Of a DNA stretch of 64,000 bases, positions 31,898 through 44,240 are shown one piece after another. Positions within the stretch are counted from its first letter, which is position 1; each line of letters starts with the position of its first letter. The notes beneath the pieces were generated by a model, which saw nothing but the letters and a program-made list of their open reading frames with translations, searched no databases and was not told where the DNA came from. The stretch is taken from contig VFGY01000029.1 in the NCBI GenBank assembly GCA_009392195.1, positions 1 through 64,000 on the forward strand. The letters are read 5' to 3'. Both the position numbers and the translations under genes were made by a program. This stretch comes from SAR202 cluster bacterium (GTDB lineage: Bacteria; Chloroflexota; Dehalococcoidia; Lucifugimonadales; OSU-TB39).

Positions 31898-32911
31898 TCA
31901 CCTAAGCCTTATTCGCGGATCTATTAAGCTCAACAAAACGTCCGATAAAAACGTGCCGATTACTGTCATTGCTCCAAGTACTAAAACTATGGAAGCCGAT
32001 ATAAACATATCCTCCACCAATAAAGCCCGTAGTAGTAATGGCCCTTCTGTTGGCAAGTTCAATACCACTGATACAATAATACTTCCTGATATAAGAAAAG
32101 GAAGAAGATACCCAAGCGTACTTACTAAAGGGTTCAAGGCTAAACGCACGGGGTACTTCAATATTACCTTCCACTCAGGAAGACCCTTTGCTCTCGCTGT
32201 AATAACATAAGGCCTATTTAATTCATCAAGTAAATTCGCTCTCATTACCCTTATTAAAGCCGCAGTCCCTGCAGTCCCGACTACAAACGCGGCTATCCAT
32301 AAATGTGAAATTAAATTTTGAACCCTTGCCCAACTCCAAGGAGCATTTAAATATTCTGGGTCAAGTAACCCGCCAATACTTTGTCCAAAATACGCAAATG
32401 ACACCCACAATAGCCAAAGAGCTAGCAAGAAGTCTGGAACGGCTAAACCTAAAAACCCAATAAAAGTGAACACATAGTCTTCAGGACTATTTTGCCTAAC
32501 AGCAGTATAAATACCAATTGGAATAGCAAGACCCCATGCCAGTACTGCTGTAGTCGTCGCTAATATAACCGTTAAAAGTAATCTTTCTCCAACCACTTCA
32601 GTAACAGGTTTTACAAATTCCAAAGAATTACCAAGATCACCATGGAACATCCTCCAAACCCACTTAGCATATCTAACATATATTGGTTTATTTAATCCAT
32701 ATTGATCACGCAGTACCCTTTCCATCTCCTCGGTATTCATAAGACCCATGGATTGACTACTACCTGCTTTGCCACTAGCTCCGACTAATTCCAATATATA
32801 AACATCTATAAAGTCTCCAGGTGGTAACTCTATGATAACCCACGAAATCATCGATAAAATCCATAAGGTCAAAACACTTAAAAGAAACCTTTGCAATATA
32901 AATGATTTCAC
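31898..32911 (-). CDS. ABC transporter permease, DppB/OppB type
   Basis: 337 aa; RDQYGLNKPIYVRYAKWVWRMFHGDLGNSL, RVMRANLLDELNRPYVITARAKGLPEWKVI. Confidence 0.93.
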   Translation of the reverse strand: MKSFILQRFLLSVLTLWILSMISWVIIELPPGDFIDVYILELVGASGKAGSSQSMGLMNTEEMERVLRDQYGLNKPIYVRYAKWVWRMFHGDLGNSLEFVKPVTEVVGERLLLTVILATTTAVLAWGLAIPIGIYTAVRQNSPEDYVFTFIGFLGLAVPDFLLALWLLWVSFAYFGQSIGGLLDPEYLNAPWSWARVQNLISHLWIAAFVVGTAGTAALIRVMRANLLDELNRPYVITARAKGLPEWKVILKYPVRLALNPLVSTLGYLLPFLISGSIIVSVVLNLPTEGPLLLRALLVEDMFISASIVLVLGAMTVIGTFLSDVLLSLIDPRIRLR

Positions 32912-33089
32912 TATTTCACCAATGATTCCTATGGGAGTTTAGCATTAATAAATATTAGCCTAGTACATCTTGGCTTAGATTTGCCAATACTTTACTACAG
33001 AACCACACAAGGTGACAATATTCGGATTCGATCGACTATTTTGAATAGCCATAGCTCAGTAGACCTGATTGTTTTTTAGTATAAATCGA

Positions 33090-33929
33090 TCACTTAAGCC
33101 CCAATTCAACCAGGCGTTCAGCTACCGTTTTGATTCGCGGATTGTCATTATCCATCAACACATCTCCATACAACCTATCACCTTCGATATTTTTTCTTTC
33201 ACGTGCGCCAGACAGATTGGCATTGTACATTTGCCTTACTTGAACCATTTGTTCTTTCGTCTTTGGATTTGCACCGTAACTTAAAGCAAGTTGCCTACGA
33301 CCAGCATGTCCTCCGAAAGAGGCGTGAAATAGGTTTTGGTGAAAAAAAATCAAATCACCCGGAGTGGTCTCCAAAGGAACACAAGGAACATCTTTCCCTT
33401 CTAAACCAAAGCTAACGTCATTTGAATTATTTGAATTGGATAGCATTTCTTCAGCATTGTTATTTTTTTCGGTACGCCATTTTTCAAGAGGCATTAAATC
33501 AGAGTGAAAAGGCATCTTGTGAGAACCCGGTATAACCCTTAAACATCCCGTGTCTTTGGTGACCGGATCCAAATACATTGCTACTTTGATTAATGGCCAT
33601 ATTCGGTCATGTCTATCAGGGTGCCATTGTGTATCTCCTACCCAAAAATTGCCATCTGAAGCCGTCCAAATAAATCCTGGGCCAAGAATCTGGGCAATGG
33701 AATCATATATTCTAGTATCAACCACCAAATCAACCAATTCAGGATTACGCTCAACCATACCGAAAATCGATTGCCGTTCCTCCCCATCAAATGACCTTCC
33801 ATTTCGATCTTCCAACATATTTTTTTCAAAAATTGATGTGATTCTATCCATTTCATTACTGGAGAATAGGTTTTCAACAACAAGAAATCCAAAAATTTCA
33901 AAATGCATAATCTGTTCTGACGTTAACAA
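33090..33929 (-). CDS. Phytanoyl-CoA dioxygenase (PhyH) family protein
   Basis: Motifs WHPDRHD, CLRVIPGSHK, FFHQNLFHAS; start re-assigned to TTG at 33929 with AGGAG upstream, since the longer ORF runs through the tRNA. Confidence 0.85.
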   Translation of the reverse strand: MLTSEQIMHFEIFGFLVVENLFSSNEMDRITSIFEKNMLEDRNGRSFDGEERQSIFGMVERNPELVDLVVDTRIYDSIAQILGPGFIWTASDGNFWVGDTQWHPDRHDRIWPLIKVAMYLDPVTKDTGCLRVIPGSHKMPFHSDLMPLEKWRTEKNNNAEEMLSNSNNSNDVSFGLEGKDVPCVPLETTPGDLIFFHQNLFHASFGGHAGRRQLALSYGANPKTKEQMVQVRQMYNANLSGARERKNIEGDRLYGDVLMDNDNPRIKTVAERLVELGLK

Positions 33930-33983
33930 GTTGGTTATTCTCCTACTTATCAAACTACAATTAATGTATTGACAATTAGTTTT

Positions 33984-34058
33984 TGGTAGCGGGGGCCGGA
34001 CTCGAACCGGCGACCTTTGGGTTATGAGCCCAACGAGCTGCCGCTGCTCCACCCCGCG
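33984..34058 (-). tRNA. Initiator tRNA-Met (anticodon CAT), CCA encoded
   Basis: Minus strand CGCGGGGTGGAGCAGC...GGGCTCATAACCC...GGTTCGAGTCCGGCCCCCGCTACCA; three G:C pairs in anticodon stem, A11:U24, unpaired 1-72. Confidence 0.95.
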
Positions 34059-34124
34059 CCGTTTCAAATAACGTCGGCTAAAATTTAATCTTGTAATGAA
34101 TAGGCAATAACTTGGCCTTAATGT

Positions 34125-37224
<3,100 letters not shown>

Positions 37225-37371
37225 ACATTGTGGATCGGTTACTAATTAAAAGTCATAACATACAACGACTCGTATGATATAACTGTATCTCATGCTTAAT
37301 TGCAAAAAACATGAGACAAAAATCCAAATTCGCATAGGTAATACGAATTTGAAAATTACGCAGGATTAAAT

Positions 37372-37399
37372 TGTTAAAGTACAAATCGGAAAATTCCGA
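37372..37399 (-). promoter_or_regulatory. boxB-like hairpin plus boxA-like antitermination element in 23S leader
   Basis: Minus strand TCGGAATTTTCCGA (37386-37399) followed by TGTACTTTAACA (37372-37383), close to boxA TGYTCTTTAACA. Confidence 0.6.
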
Positions 37400-37479
37400 C
37401 TATTGGCTCGAATTACGCAAACAGAAAAGACCCATGAAAAGAAACTCTTTACAAAGCGTAATAAAAAGGCCAGACAAGA

Positions 37480-37509
37480 ATTATATGAATGATTACATCG
37501 TAGAGTCAA
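37480..37509 (-). promoter_or_regulatory. Sigma70-type promoter for 23S rRNA
   Basis: Minus strand TTGACT - 18 nt - TATAAT. Confidence 0.65.
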
Positions 37510-37598
37510 GGTTTATTGAGCAAAAGGTTTAATCAATAAACCAAAAATCATCAAAAAGTTGTTCTATGAACATAAACCTGCAAATCATAATGAACAGT

Positions 37599-38498
37599 TT
37601 ATTGTGAGTTTTCATTATATCCAAAAATTAAATCAACAATATCTTTTGCAAAATCTTCAGTACAAGACGCAATGAACCATGGTATGCTCTCAGAAGACTT
37701 GTTAGGATCAAAAACATATTCCTCCAAGTTGCCGGACTTAGAGACTGAATATACTTTCAAACCTGAAGCCCACACAAACCCCAACCCAGGATCAATCTCA
37801 GTCCTAGGTTCATCAAACATTACATATGCATTGGTCATGCCTCTAGAAAGCCACGGATAACTACAAGCTCCTCCATCAGGCCAAAAACGCATTTTGGGAA
37901 ATTGACTTTCCATGATTTTTGTAAAATTATTTAATTTGTTTCCTAGCAATCTTAAATACTTAGGACTCATAATATAGCACGCAATTATTGAGTCATTAGA
38001 AACTTTAGTATCTTTAGACGATTGCAGATTAATAATTTCACCGGTAGAATATATTTCTAATTTTACTCCATTTGAGTCTGCAAAATATATCTCTTTCCTA
38101 ATAAAATCAGCCGCACAAGCCCAAACAGGAACTAATGATTTTGGATCCCACACAGTTAAAACAGTCCACCATTCAGCAGGTAATCCTCGCATATAATGAC
38201 CAGACCCATCAAAAGGATCACAAGTAATAAAATAATTTATCTCAGATGAATCACCAATATTAAGTTGAGTGTGCTCAGAAAACAACCTCAGTGAGCAGTT
38301 TGATGCGCGTAATTTTTCTATCAATAAATTTTCACAAAATTCATCCAAACCGATTTGAACATCTTCAGTTTCTAATCTGCCCGGAACTAAGCCAATAGAA
38401 TTCTTACCAAAACCATCAACGTAAAATTGAGGAATTAATTCCATTAACTCTCTAAAAAATTGATCAATTTGACTCGTTACATTTAAAAAATTAGACAT
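37599..38498 (-). CDS. Inositol monophosphatase-like family protein
   Basis: DPFDGSGHYMRG, WPDGGACSYPWLSRG; modified DPxDGT-type motif. Confidence 0.7.
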   Translation of the reverse strand: MSNFLNVTSQIDQFFRELMELIPQFYVDGFGKNSIGLVPGRLETEDVQIGLDEFCENLLIEKLRASNCSLRLFSEHTQLNIGDSSEINYFITCDPFDGSGHYMRGLPAEWWTVLTVWDPKSLVPVWACAADFIRKEIYFADSNGVKLEIYSTGEIINLQSSKDTKVSNDSIIACYIMSPKYLRLLGNKLNNFTKIMESQFPKMRFWPDGGACSYPWLSRGMTNAYVMFDEPRTEIDPGLGFVWASGLKVYSVSKSGNLEEYVFDPNKSSESIPWFIASCTEDFAKDIVDLIFGYNENSQ

Positions 38499-38712
38499 TC
38501 AAATACTTTTACGAATAATTAAATACTACAAAAATTAACAATACCTAATGTTGCATATAAACAAATTTATAATATTTTGACAACAAAAAGCAACAAAATC
38601 ATACTGGATATCTGGAGGACAAATTATTTTCTCTAAAAATTTTTATTGTTTAAAAATATGTTAAAATAAATATTTAAAATATTCCCAAAAACAAAAAACT
38701 AATCAATCAAAA

Positions 38713-39324
38713 ATGTATCTAATTTCTCTATCAGTTATATTCACCACATTATTACTTACCGCAAATATTTCAGCTGTAAAAATTATTGCTATAGGCACAG
38801 AAGGAATTGATGCTGGTATCATTGCATACCCCTTAACATTCTTAATATCTGATGTCTTATCCGAAATATATGGTAGAAAAATTACAACAAAAATAATTTG
38901 GCTTGGATTTATATCTAATTTACTAATGATAAGTATTTTATTTTTAGTTGGCATAATTCCAGAAGCATCTTACTGGAATGACCAAGAATCATATAACAAA
39001 ATACTGGGCTCCGTTCCGAGAATCATTTTTGCTTCCATGATTGCATATTTAATAAGCCAACATCACGATGTTTTTGCTTTCGAAATGTGGAAAAATATTA
39101 CAAAACAAAGATTCTTGTGGATAAGAAATAATGCTTCTACAATAGTTTCTCAAGGAATTGACACTACCATATTTGTGCTACTAGCGTTTATAGGTACATA
39201 TTCAACAAATGAAATCTGGAATATGATTTGGATAACTTATTTAATTAAAGTAGCTATAGCTATTATTGACACTCCACTTGTTTATATTCTTGTAAACTTC
39301 ATTAAATCAAAAAATAATTCCTAA
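38713..39324 (+). CDS. Queuosine precursor transporter / VUT family membrane protein
   Basis: TANISAVKII, YPLTFLISDVLSEIYGRK, SQGIDTTIFVLLAF. Confidence 0.88.
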   Translation: MYLISLSVIFTTLLLTANISAVKIIAIGTEGIDAGIIAYPLTFLISDVLSEIYGRKITTKIIWLGFISNLLMISILFLVGIIPEASYWNDQESYNKILGSVPRIIFASMIAYLISQHHDVFAFEMWKNITKQRFLWIRNNASTIVSQGIDTTIFVLLAFIGTYSTNEIWNMIWITYLIKVAIAIIDTPLVYILVNFIKSKNNS

Positions 39325-39326
39325 TT

Positions 39327-39887
39327 TCAATCCAAAACCGCTCGAAGATCTTTCATAACTTTCGCAATGTCACGCATATACATTCCTGGGTCTCTAGAAT
39401 CATTAAAAACCTTCAAATTAAGAAATACGGGACCTTTCATTTGCAAAACTAAAGGTAATTTTGCCACAAATTCTTCAATTTCTTCAAATTGAAAACATTT
39501 TTCGTATCCACATGATTTCGCTAATCCGGGGAAATCAATGATTTTTGAACCTGGAATTGGTTGCCCTCCAGTTGTCGAATAAATACCATCATTAAAAACA
39601 AAATGGAAAAAATTCTTTGGTTTTTGAGCAGCAATAGTAACTAACGAACCAGCATTCATTAGCAAAGAACCATCTCCATCTAAAACAAAAACTTTTTTAT
39701 CTGGCCGAGCGATTGAAAGCCCCAATGCTATATCGGAAGCTTTACCCATTGCACCAAAAACCGGAAGATCTAAATCTTTGTTTTTTGACAATTTTTCGAA
39801 ATATCTATTTGGAGTCATAATACTTACCACAATTGCATCTGCACGAACTTCGTTAATAGCTTCAACTGCGTCATATGAATTAATCAT
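39327..39887 (-). CDS. TPP-binding half-enzyme, sulfopyruvate/phosphonopyruvate decarboxylase beta-like
   Basis: 186 aa; GAMGKASDIALGLSIARPDKKVFVLDGDGSLLMNAGSLVTIA..FVFNDGIY. Confidence 0.82.
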   Translation of the reverse strand: MINSYDAVEAINEVRADAIVVSIMTPNRYFEKLSKNKDLDLPVFGAMGKASDIALGLSIARPDKKVFVLDGDGSLLMNAGSLVTIAAQKPKNFFHFVFNDGIYSTTGGQPIPGSKIIDFPGLAKSCGYEKCFQFEEIEEFVAKLPLVLQMKGPVFLNLKVFNDSRDPGMYMRDIAKVMKDLRAVLD

Positions 39888-40501
39888 TTATCACCAAACA
39901 AATCTTTTTTATATTGCATTCCTTCTGGCAATTCGGATACAACTCCAAATAAAACCATGACCCGTTCAACTATAAAGTCCACAACATCATTTACAGATTT
40001 TTGAAAAAGATAAAAAGCAGGATTAGGAGGAAGAATTGTAGCCCCCATAAATGCCAAATCAGATAAGTTCCTTAGATGAACCGCATGCAATGGAGTTTCT
40101 CTGGGAACTACCACAACAGTCCTTTTTTCTTTAAAACTGACATCAGCTGCCCTTCGCAAAAGATTATCAGATAAACCTTGTGCTAAAGCGCCAACTGTTG
40201 ACATGCTAGCTGGTATAATAACCATACCTCTAGTTGGAAAAGTCCCACTAGCAATCGGAGCTGTTAGCTCTCCTATTTGATGAAATTTAAAATTTTGACT
40301 AGAAGACCATTTCTCTAATTCTTCACCAAACGATGTTTCCATCTCTTTTTCCCAAACAATTCTAGAAGCGGAAGATGCCGTCAGAATAACTGGAACATCC
40401 AATTCCAAAAAGCGATCTATAGTGGATTTAGCCAAAACGACACCACTTGCACCGGTAATTCCTACAACAACAGGTTTTTTATTATCCAATTGTTCCTCCA
40501 T
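39884..40501 (-). CDS. UbiX-family flavin prenyltransferase
   Basis: GITGASGVVLA, PASMSTVGALAQGLSDNLLRRAADV, VVVPRETPLHAVHLRNL. Confidence 0.93.
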   Translation of the reverse strand: MEEQLDNKKPVVVGITGASGVVLAKSTIDRFLELDVPVILTASSASRIVWEKEMETSFGEELEKWSSSQNFKFHQIGELTAPIASGTFPTRGMVIIPASMSTVGALAQGLSDNLLRRAADVSFKEKRTVVVVPRETPLHAVHLRNLSDLAFMGATILPPNPAFYLFQKSVNDVVDFIVERVMVLFGVVSELPEGMQYKKDLFGDK

Positions 40502-40542
40502 AATCGATAGTTTAATAATAGATATTTTACTCGATGAAATAT

Positions 40543-41430
40543 TTAAGTAACAGTCAAAATTGTAAAAATAAAAAATACAAAAGAAAAATATCCATTTGTA
40601 AACATAAAAACTTTTGGAATTTTTGATAAATCTAATGGAGTCACAAAATAATATCTTAATAAAATACCCAAGCTAGATATAAAACATCCCAAAAAATAAA
40701 CATACGATAATTCAAGTACGAATCCTAAGCTAATAAATGACAAAATTGCTATTAAATCGAAAAATTTAGCAATTGTAAAAGAACGAGCCAAACCAAATTT
40801 TTGAGCAAAAGAATACAAACCATGTTTAATGTAAAATTCTCTATCTTGAGTATGATAAATTATGTCGAAAGCTGTTGCCCAAAAAACTACTCCTGTAGAC
40901 AAAATCACAGTAGCATAAGAAAAAGTCCCTGCGGCACCAATCCATCCTCCAGCAGGCGCTAAAGCTAAAGCTCCACCTAAGATTAAACTCGACAGCCATG
41001 TGAATCTTTTACTAAAAGGATATATCGCCAAATAAAAACCCGCAATTGGCGACAAAATAAATGACAAAAAATTTAATTTCCATGAAGCAAAAAATAAACA
41101 TGCCAAACCAATTAATCCAACAACTACCAACTCACTAGGATGAATTAATCCAGCTGGCAAATGTCTAGAAGATGTTCTAGGATTTAAAGAATCAATTTTT
41201 AAATCAATCACTCTGTTTGCGGACATGCCAAAAGTTCGTGCACCAATCATAGCTAAAATTATCAATGTAATTGTTTCAAATTGTAAAAAAGAGCTACGTG
41301 AAAGAATTGCTCCGACAAAAGCAAAAGGCAAAGAAAATATAGTCTCTTCAAACCTGATAGATTTTAAATAATCGATAAATTTATTAAACACTTTAATTAG
41401 AAATATTGTATTTAGACCACTTACTATCAA
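40543..41430 (-). CDS. UbiA-family prenyltransferase
   Basis: RTFGMSANRVIDLKIDSLNPRTSSRHLPAG, ATAFDIIYHTQDREFYIKHGLYS. Confidence 0.92.
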   Translation of the reverse strand: MIVSGLNTIFLIKVFNKFIDYLKSIRFEETIFSLPFAFVGAILSRSSFLQFETITLIILAMIGARTFGMSANRVIDLKIDSLNPRTSSRHLPAGLIHPSELVVVGLIGLACLFFASWKLNFLSFILSPIAGFYLAIYPFSKRFTWLSSLILGGALALAPAGGWIGAAGTFSYATVILSTGVVFWATAFDIIYHTQDREFYIKHGLYSFAQKFGLARSFTIAKFFDLIAILSFISLGFVLELSYVYFLGCFISSLGILLRYYFVTPLDLSKIPKVFMFTNGYFSFVFFIFTILTVT

Positions 41431-42862
41431 CTAAATCTTTAATTGATTTTGACATCAATATATCAGAAGGCCAAGGCCTTGATCTACCATCAATTTTACT
41501 TTTAGCAGTAGCATCAATTCCTATTTTACTTCCATATCTTGGTGTATTTGAAGCATGGTCCAAATCATCAAGTGGCCCCTGAGATATCAAGATATCTTTT
41601 TCGGGATCCAAATTCGATAAAACTCTCCATGCAACCTGAGAATAATCCTTTAAATCTACGTCATGATCAACAACAACAATTGTCTTAGTTAACATTAACA
41701 GACCTAAACCCCAAATAGCATTCATCACTTTTTGAGCATGCCCTAGATAAGATTTTTTAATAGATATAATTAATAAATTATGAAAAATTCCTTCCGCTGG
41801 CATACTAATATCCACAATTTCAGGCAAAACCATTCTTAATGCTGGCAACATTAATCTGGTACTAGCCAATCCCATAAAATAATCTTCTGTAGGGGGTATT
41901 CCTACCATTGTAGAAAGATAAATAGGATCTTTTCGATGAGTAATAGCAGTAACATGAAAAACAGGATACTCATCTTCCTCAGAATAATATCCAGTGTGAT
42001 CCCCAAAAGGTCCTTCTTTACGTAATTCACCTAAATTTAAATAGCCTTCTAAAACAATTTCTGAATTTGCAGGCACTTCAATATCTATTGTTTTACATTT
42101 TACTAACTCTACTGGTTTACCTCTCAAAAATCCCGCAACCATAAATTCATCTATACTAGGAGGTACAGGTAATGACCCTGACCAAGTAGTAACTGGATCA
42201 GCACCAATTACGACAGCTGCTTCTAATTTTTCATTCCCAATTTGCCCAGAATCTTGATAATGTTGAGCAGCAACTTTATGAGTTTGCCAGTGCATACCAG
42301 TAGTATTTTTATCAAAAATTTGCATTCTATAAGTACCTACATTCCTTATGCCAGTTTTAGGATCTTTAGTAATCACTAAAGGCAAAGTAATAAAACGACC
42401 AGCATCATCAGGCCAACATTTCATTGCAGGGAACATATTCAAATCAACAGACTCACCCAAAAAAACAACTTCCTGGCAAGGTGCTTTACGGTTTTTTGGA
42501 GAAATAATTTTGGGTTGAGATTTAGCAACCGAAGCAATTTTAGTTAATGCACTAACTTTATCAAATATATTAGTGGGAGGTTTAGAGACCATACCTAAAA
42601 TTTTATCTACCTTGTCACCCAATTCATCTAAATCATTCACACCTAAAGCCCAACACATTCTTTTTTGGCTTCCAAAAATATTAATAGCTAAAGGCACATC
42701 ATTATTTTTAACATTAGAGAAAAAAAGTGCTGGGCCTCCTGTTTTCACAACTCGGTCTGTGATTTCGGTAATTTCTAAATCTTGATCAACAAGTTCATCA
42801 ATAACCACTAAATCATCTTTTAATTTTAGAAATTCAATATATTCACGTAAATCTTTAAACAT
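41393..42862 (-). CDS. UbiD-family decarboxylase
   Basis: EGPFGDHTGYYSEEDEYPVFHVTAITHRKDPIYLSTMVGIPPTED. Confidence 0.95.
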   Translation of the reverse strand: MFKDLREYIEFLKLKDDLVVIDELVDQDLEITEITDRVVKTGGPALFFSNVKNNDVPLAINIFGSQKRMCWALGVNDLDELGDKVDKILGMVSKPPTNIFDKVSALTKIASVAKSQPKIISPKNRKAPCQEVVFLGESVDLNMFPAMKCWPDDAGRFITLPLVITKDPKTGIRNVGTYRMQIFDKNTTGMHWQTHKVAAQHYQDSGQIGNEKLEAAVVIGADPVTTWSGSLPVPPSIDEFMVAGFLRGKPVELVKCKTIDIEVPANSEIVLEGYLNLGELRKEGPFGDHTGYYSEEDEYPVFHVTAITHRKDPIYLSTMVGIPPTEDYFMGLASTRLMLPALRMVLPEIVDISMPAEGIFHNLLIISIKKSYLGHAQKVMNAIWGLGLLMLTKTIVVVDHDVDLKDYSQVAWRVLSNLDPEKDILISQGPLDDLDHASNTPRYGSKIGIDATAKSKIDGRSRPWPSDILMSKSIKDLVDSKWSKYNISN

Positions 42863-42873
42863 TTTAACCTGTG

Positions 42874-44019
42874 TTATCTTAAATCCTTTGAGGAGATATC
42901 AACCCTAAAGTCCTTTTCCGGAATTTCTGAAACTAATTTTTCAAATCTTTCATCTATTTCAATATTTGAAAGAGATTTAAAATCACCACTTTCATTAGAT
43001 CTACCAACAACAAAAAACTTTACACCTAATTCATTGAAATCAGAAATTGTATCTTGCAAATCTTTTTTAGATTGATAATATTTTTCATCCCATATACGTT
43101 CCATAGTATCAATACCAACAATAAACTTACAACCAGGAAAAAGCTTGGATTTTTGTAAAAACGTAGTAGACCGAGTAATTATAATTCCACTCAAACCTCT
43201 AAATTGTCTTACTCTATCGATCAATTCGTCTCTATTCAAACTGGGTTTATCCACATTCGATATAGAAAGTTCAAAAAAAACATCAAAATGCCCAAAAGCT
43301 TTCAAGCCATATTCCAATATACCAATATGACCTCGATGCAAAGGATTAAATGAACCGGGAATCAACACACCTGAAAAATCTATATCATCTGTAGCCAAGC
43401 CTGATTGATCAATAAAAACATAATCTTTCTTCGCTTGTATTAATTGATCAATTAACTTTTCCAATTTAGAATATCTAATCAATTTTTCTTTCCTAAACAA
43501 ATTAATTTTAAAATCGTTTTTTAAATCTAAAACTTCATACATCAAAGAAATTATAACTTTACTAGTAATTTGATCTTCAAGCACCCTATCCCTTGATCCT
43601 TTTTCAAAAACTAAAGAATACCCAAATAGTTTTTCATGTGATTTTGCGACCATATAAAATTTATTTTGGCTTCTTTTAAATCTGTTAGTCTCTAGAGAAG
43701 CAGTTACTCCAATACCTACTAAATTATTTTTATCAGGATTATTACATAATGCTTCTTCATAAGATTTATTAGCTAGCTTCGAAGCAGTTTCTAAACTTAC
43801 AGATTTTTGAATTGAGCTACCCAAATATTTATTTAGAGATGTCCCAGAATAAGGTAAAACAACTTCTAAGATTTTATTCGAAGCACCTGGAACACTTAGG
43901 AGCCAATCAACTACTTTAATTCCTCCACCTGTTATAGCCAAAGAATAGGAAGCATCTACCGAAGATTCATACAAATTTTTTACTATATTACGAATTTGAA
44001 GCTCTTCAGTATTTTTCAC
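42874..44019 (-). CDS. Fusion of CinA-C-like domain (N-term) and nucleotidyltransferase domain (C-term)
   Basis: N-term AITGGGIKVVDWLLSVPGASNKILEVVLPYS; C-term GSFNPLHRGHIGIL and VDISSKDLR. Confidence 0.75.
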   Translation of the reverse strand: MKNTEELQIRNIVKNLYESSVDASYSLAITGGGIKVVDWLLSVPGASNKILEVVLPYSGTSLNKYLGSSIQKSVSLETASKLANKSYEEALCNNPDKNNLVGIGVTASLETNRFKRSQNKFYMVAKSHEKLFGYSLVFEKGSRDRVLEDQITSKVIISLMYEVLDLKNDFKINLFRKEKLIRYSKLEKLIDQLIQAKKDYVFIDQSGLATDDIDFSGVLIPGSFNPLHRGHIGILEYGLKAFGHFDVFFELSISNVDKPSLNRDELIDRVRQFRGLSGIIITRSTTFLQKSKLFPGCKFIVGIDTMERIWDEKYYQSKKDLQDTISDFNELGVKFFVVGRSNESGDFKSLSNIEIDERFEKLVSEIPEKDFRVDISSKDLR

Positions 44020-44240
44020 AAAATTTCACCTCTAATAGATATATCTAAACATCTATATCTAGTAATATCATCTGAAATTTAACAATAAATTAGAATAAAT
44101 TCATCTGGTTTTATTAGATAAGTATTAATAATTTCCTTAAAGTAATGTTAACATCCTTAATATATCAATCAATCTTTAGATAAATTTATTATTTTCTCTT
44201 ATTACAATAAATCACTGAGAAAAAGTGTAGGAAAGACTAA

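Noticed and set aside
31902-32174. 90-aa minus-strand ORF overlapping the permease
   Set aside because: Out-of-frame shadow ORF inside a well-supported permease CDS.
37225-37598. Possible 16S or 5S remnant, or an ncRNA, upstream of 23S
   Set aside because: No conserved 16S/5S blocks recognised; content is explained by promoter, boxB/boxA-like elements and small inverted repeats.
38640-38712. AAAAAACTAA just before the queuosine-transporter-like ORF, resembling the tail of a preQ1-I riboswitch
   Set aside because: No G-rich 5' strand able to pair with the CCC upstream of the tail; P1/L1 elements not found.
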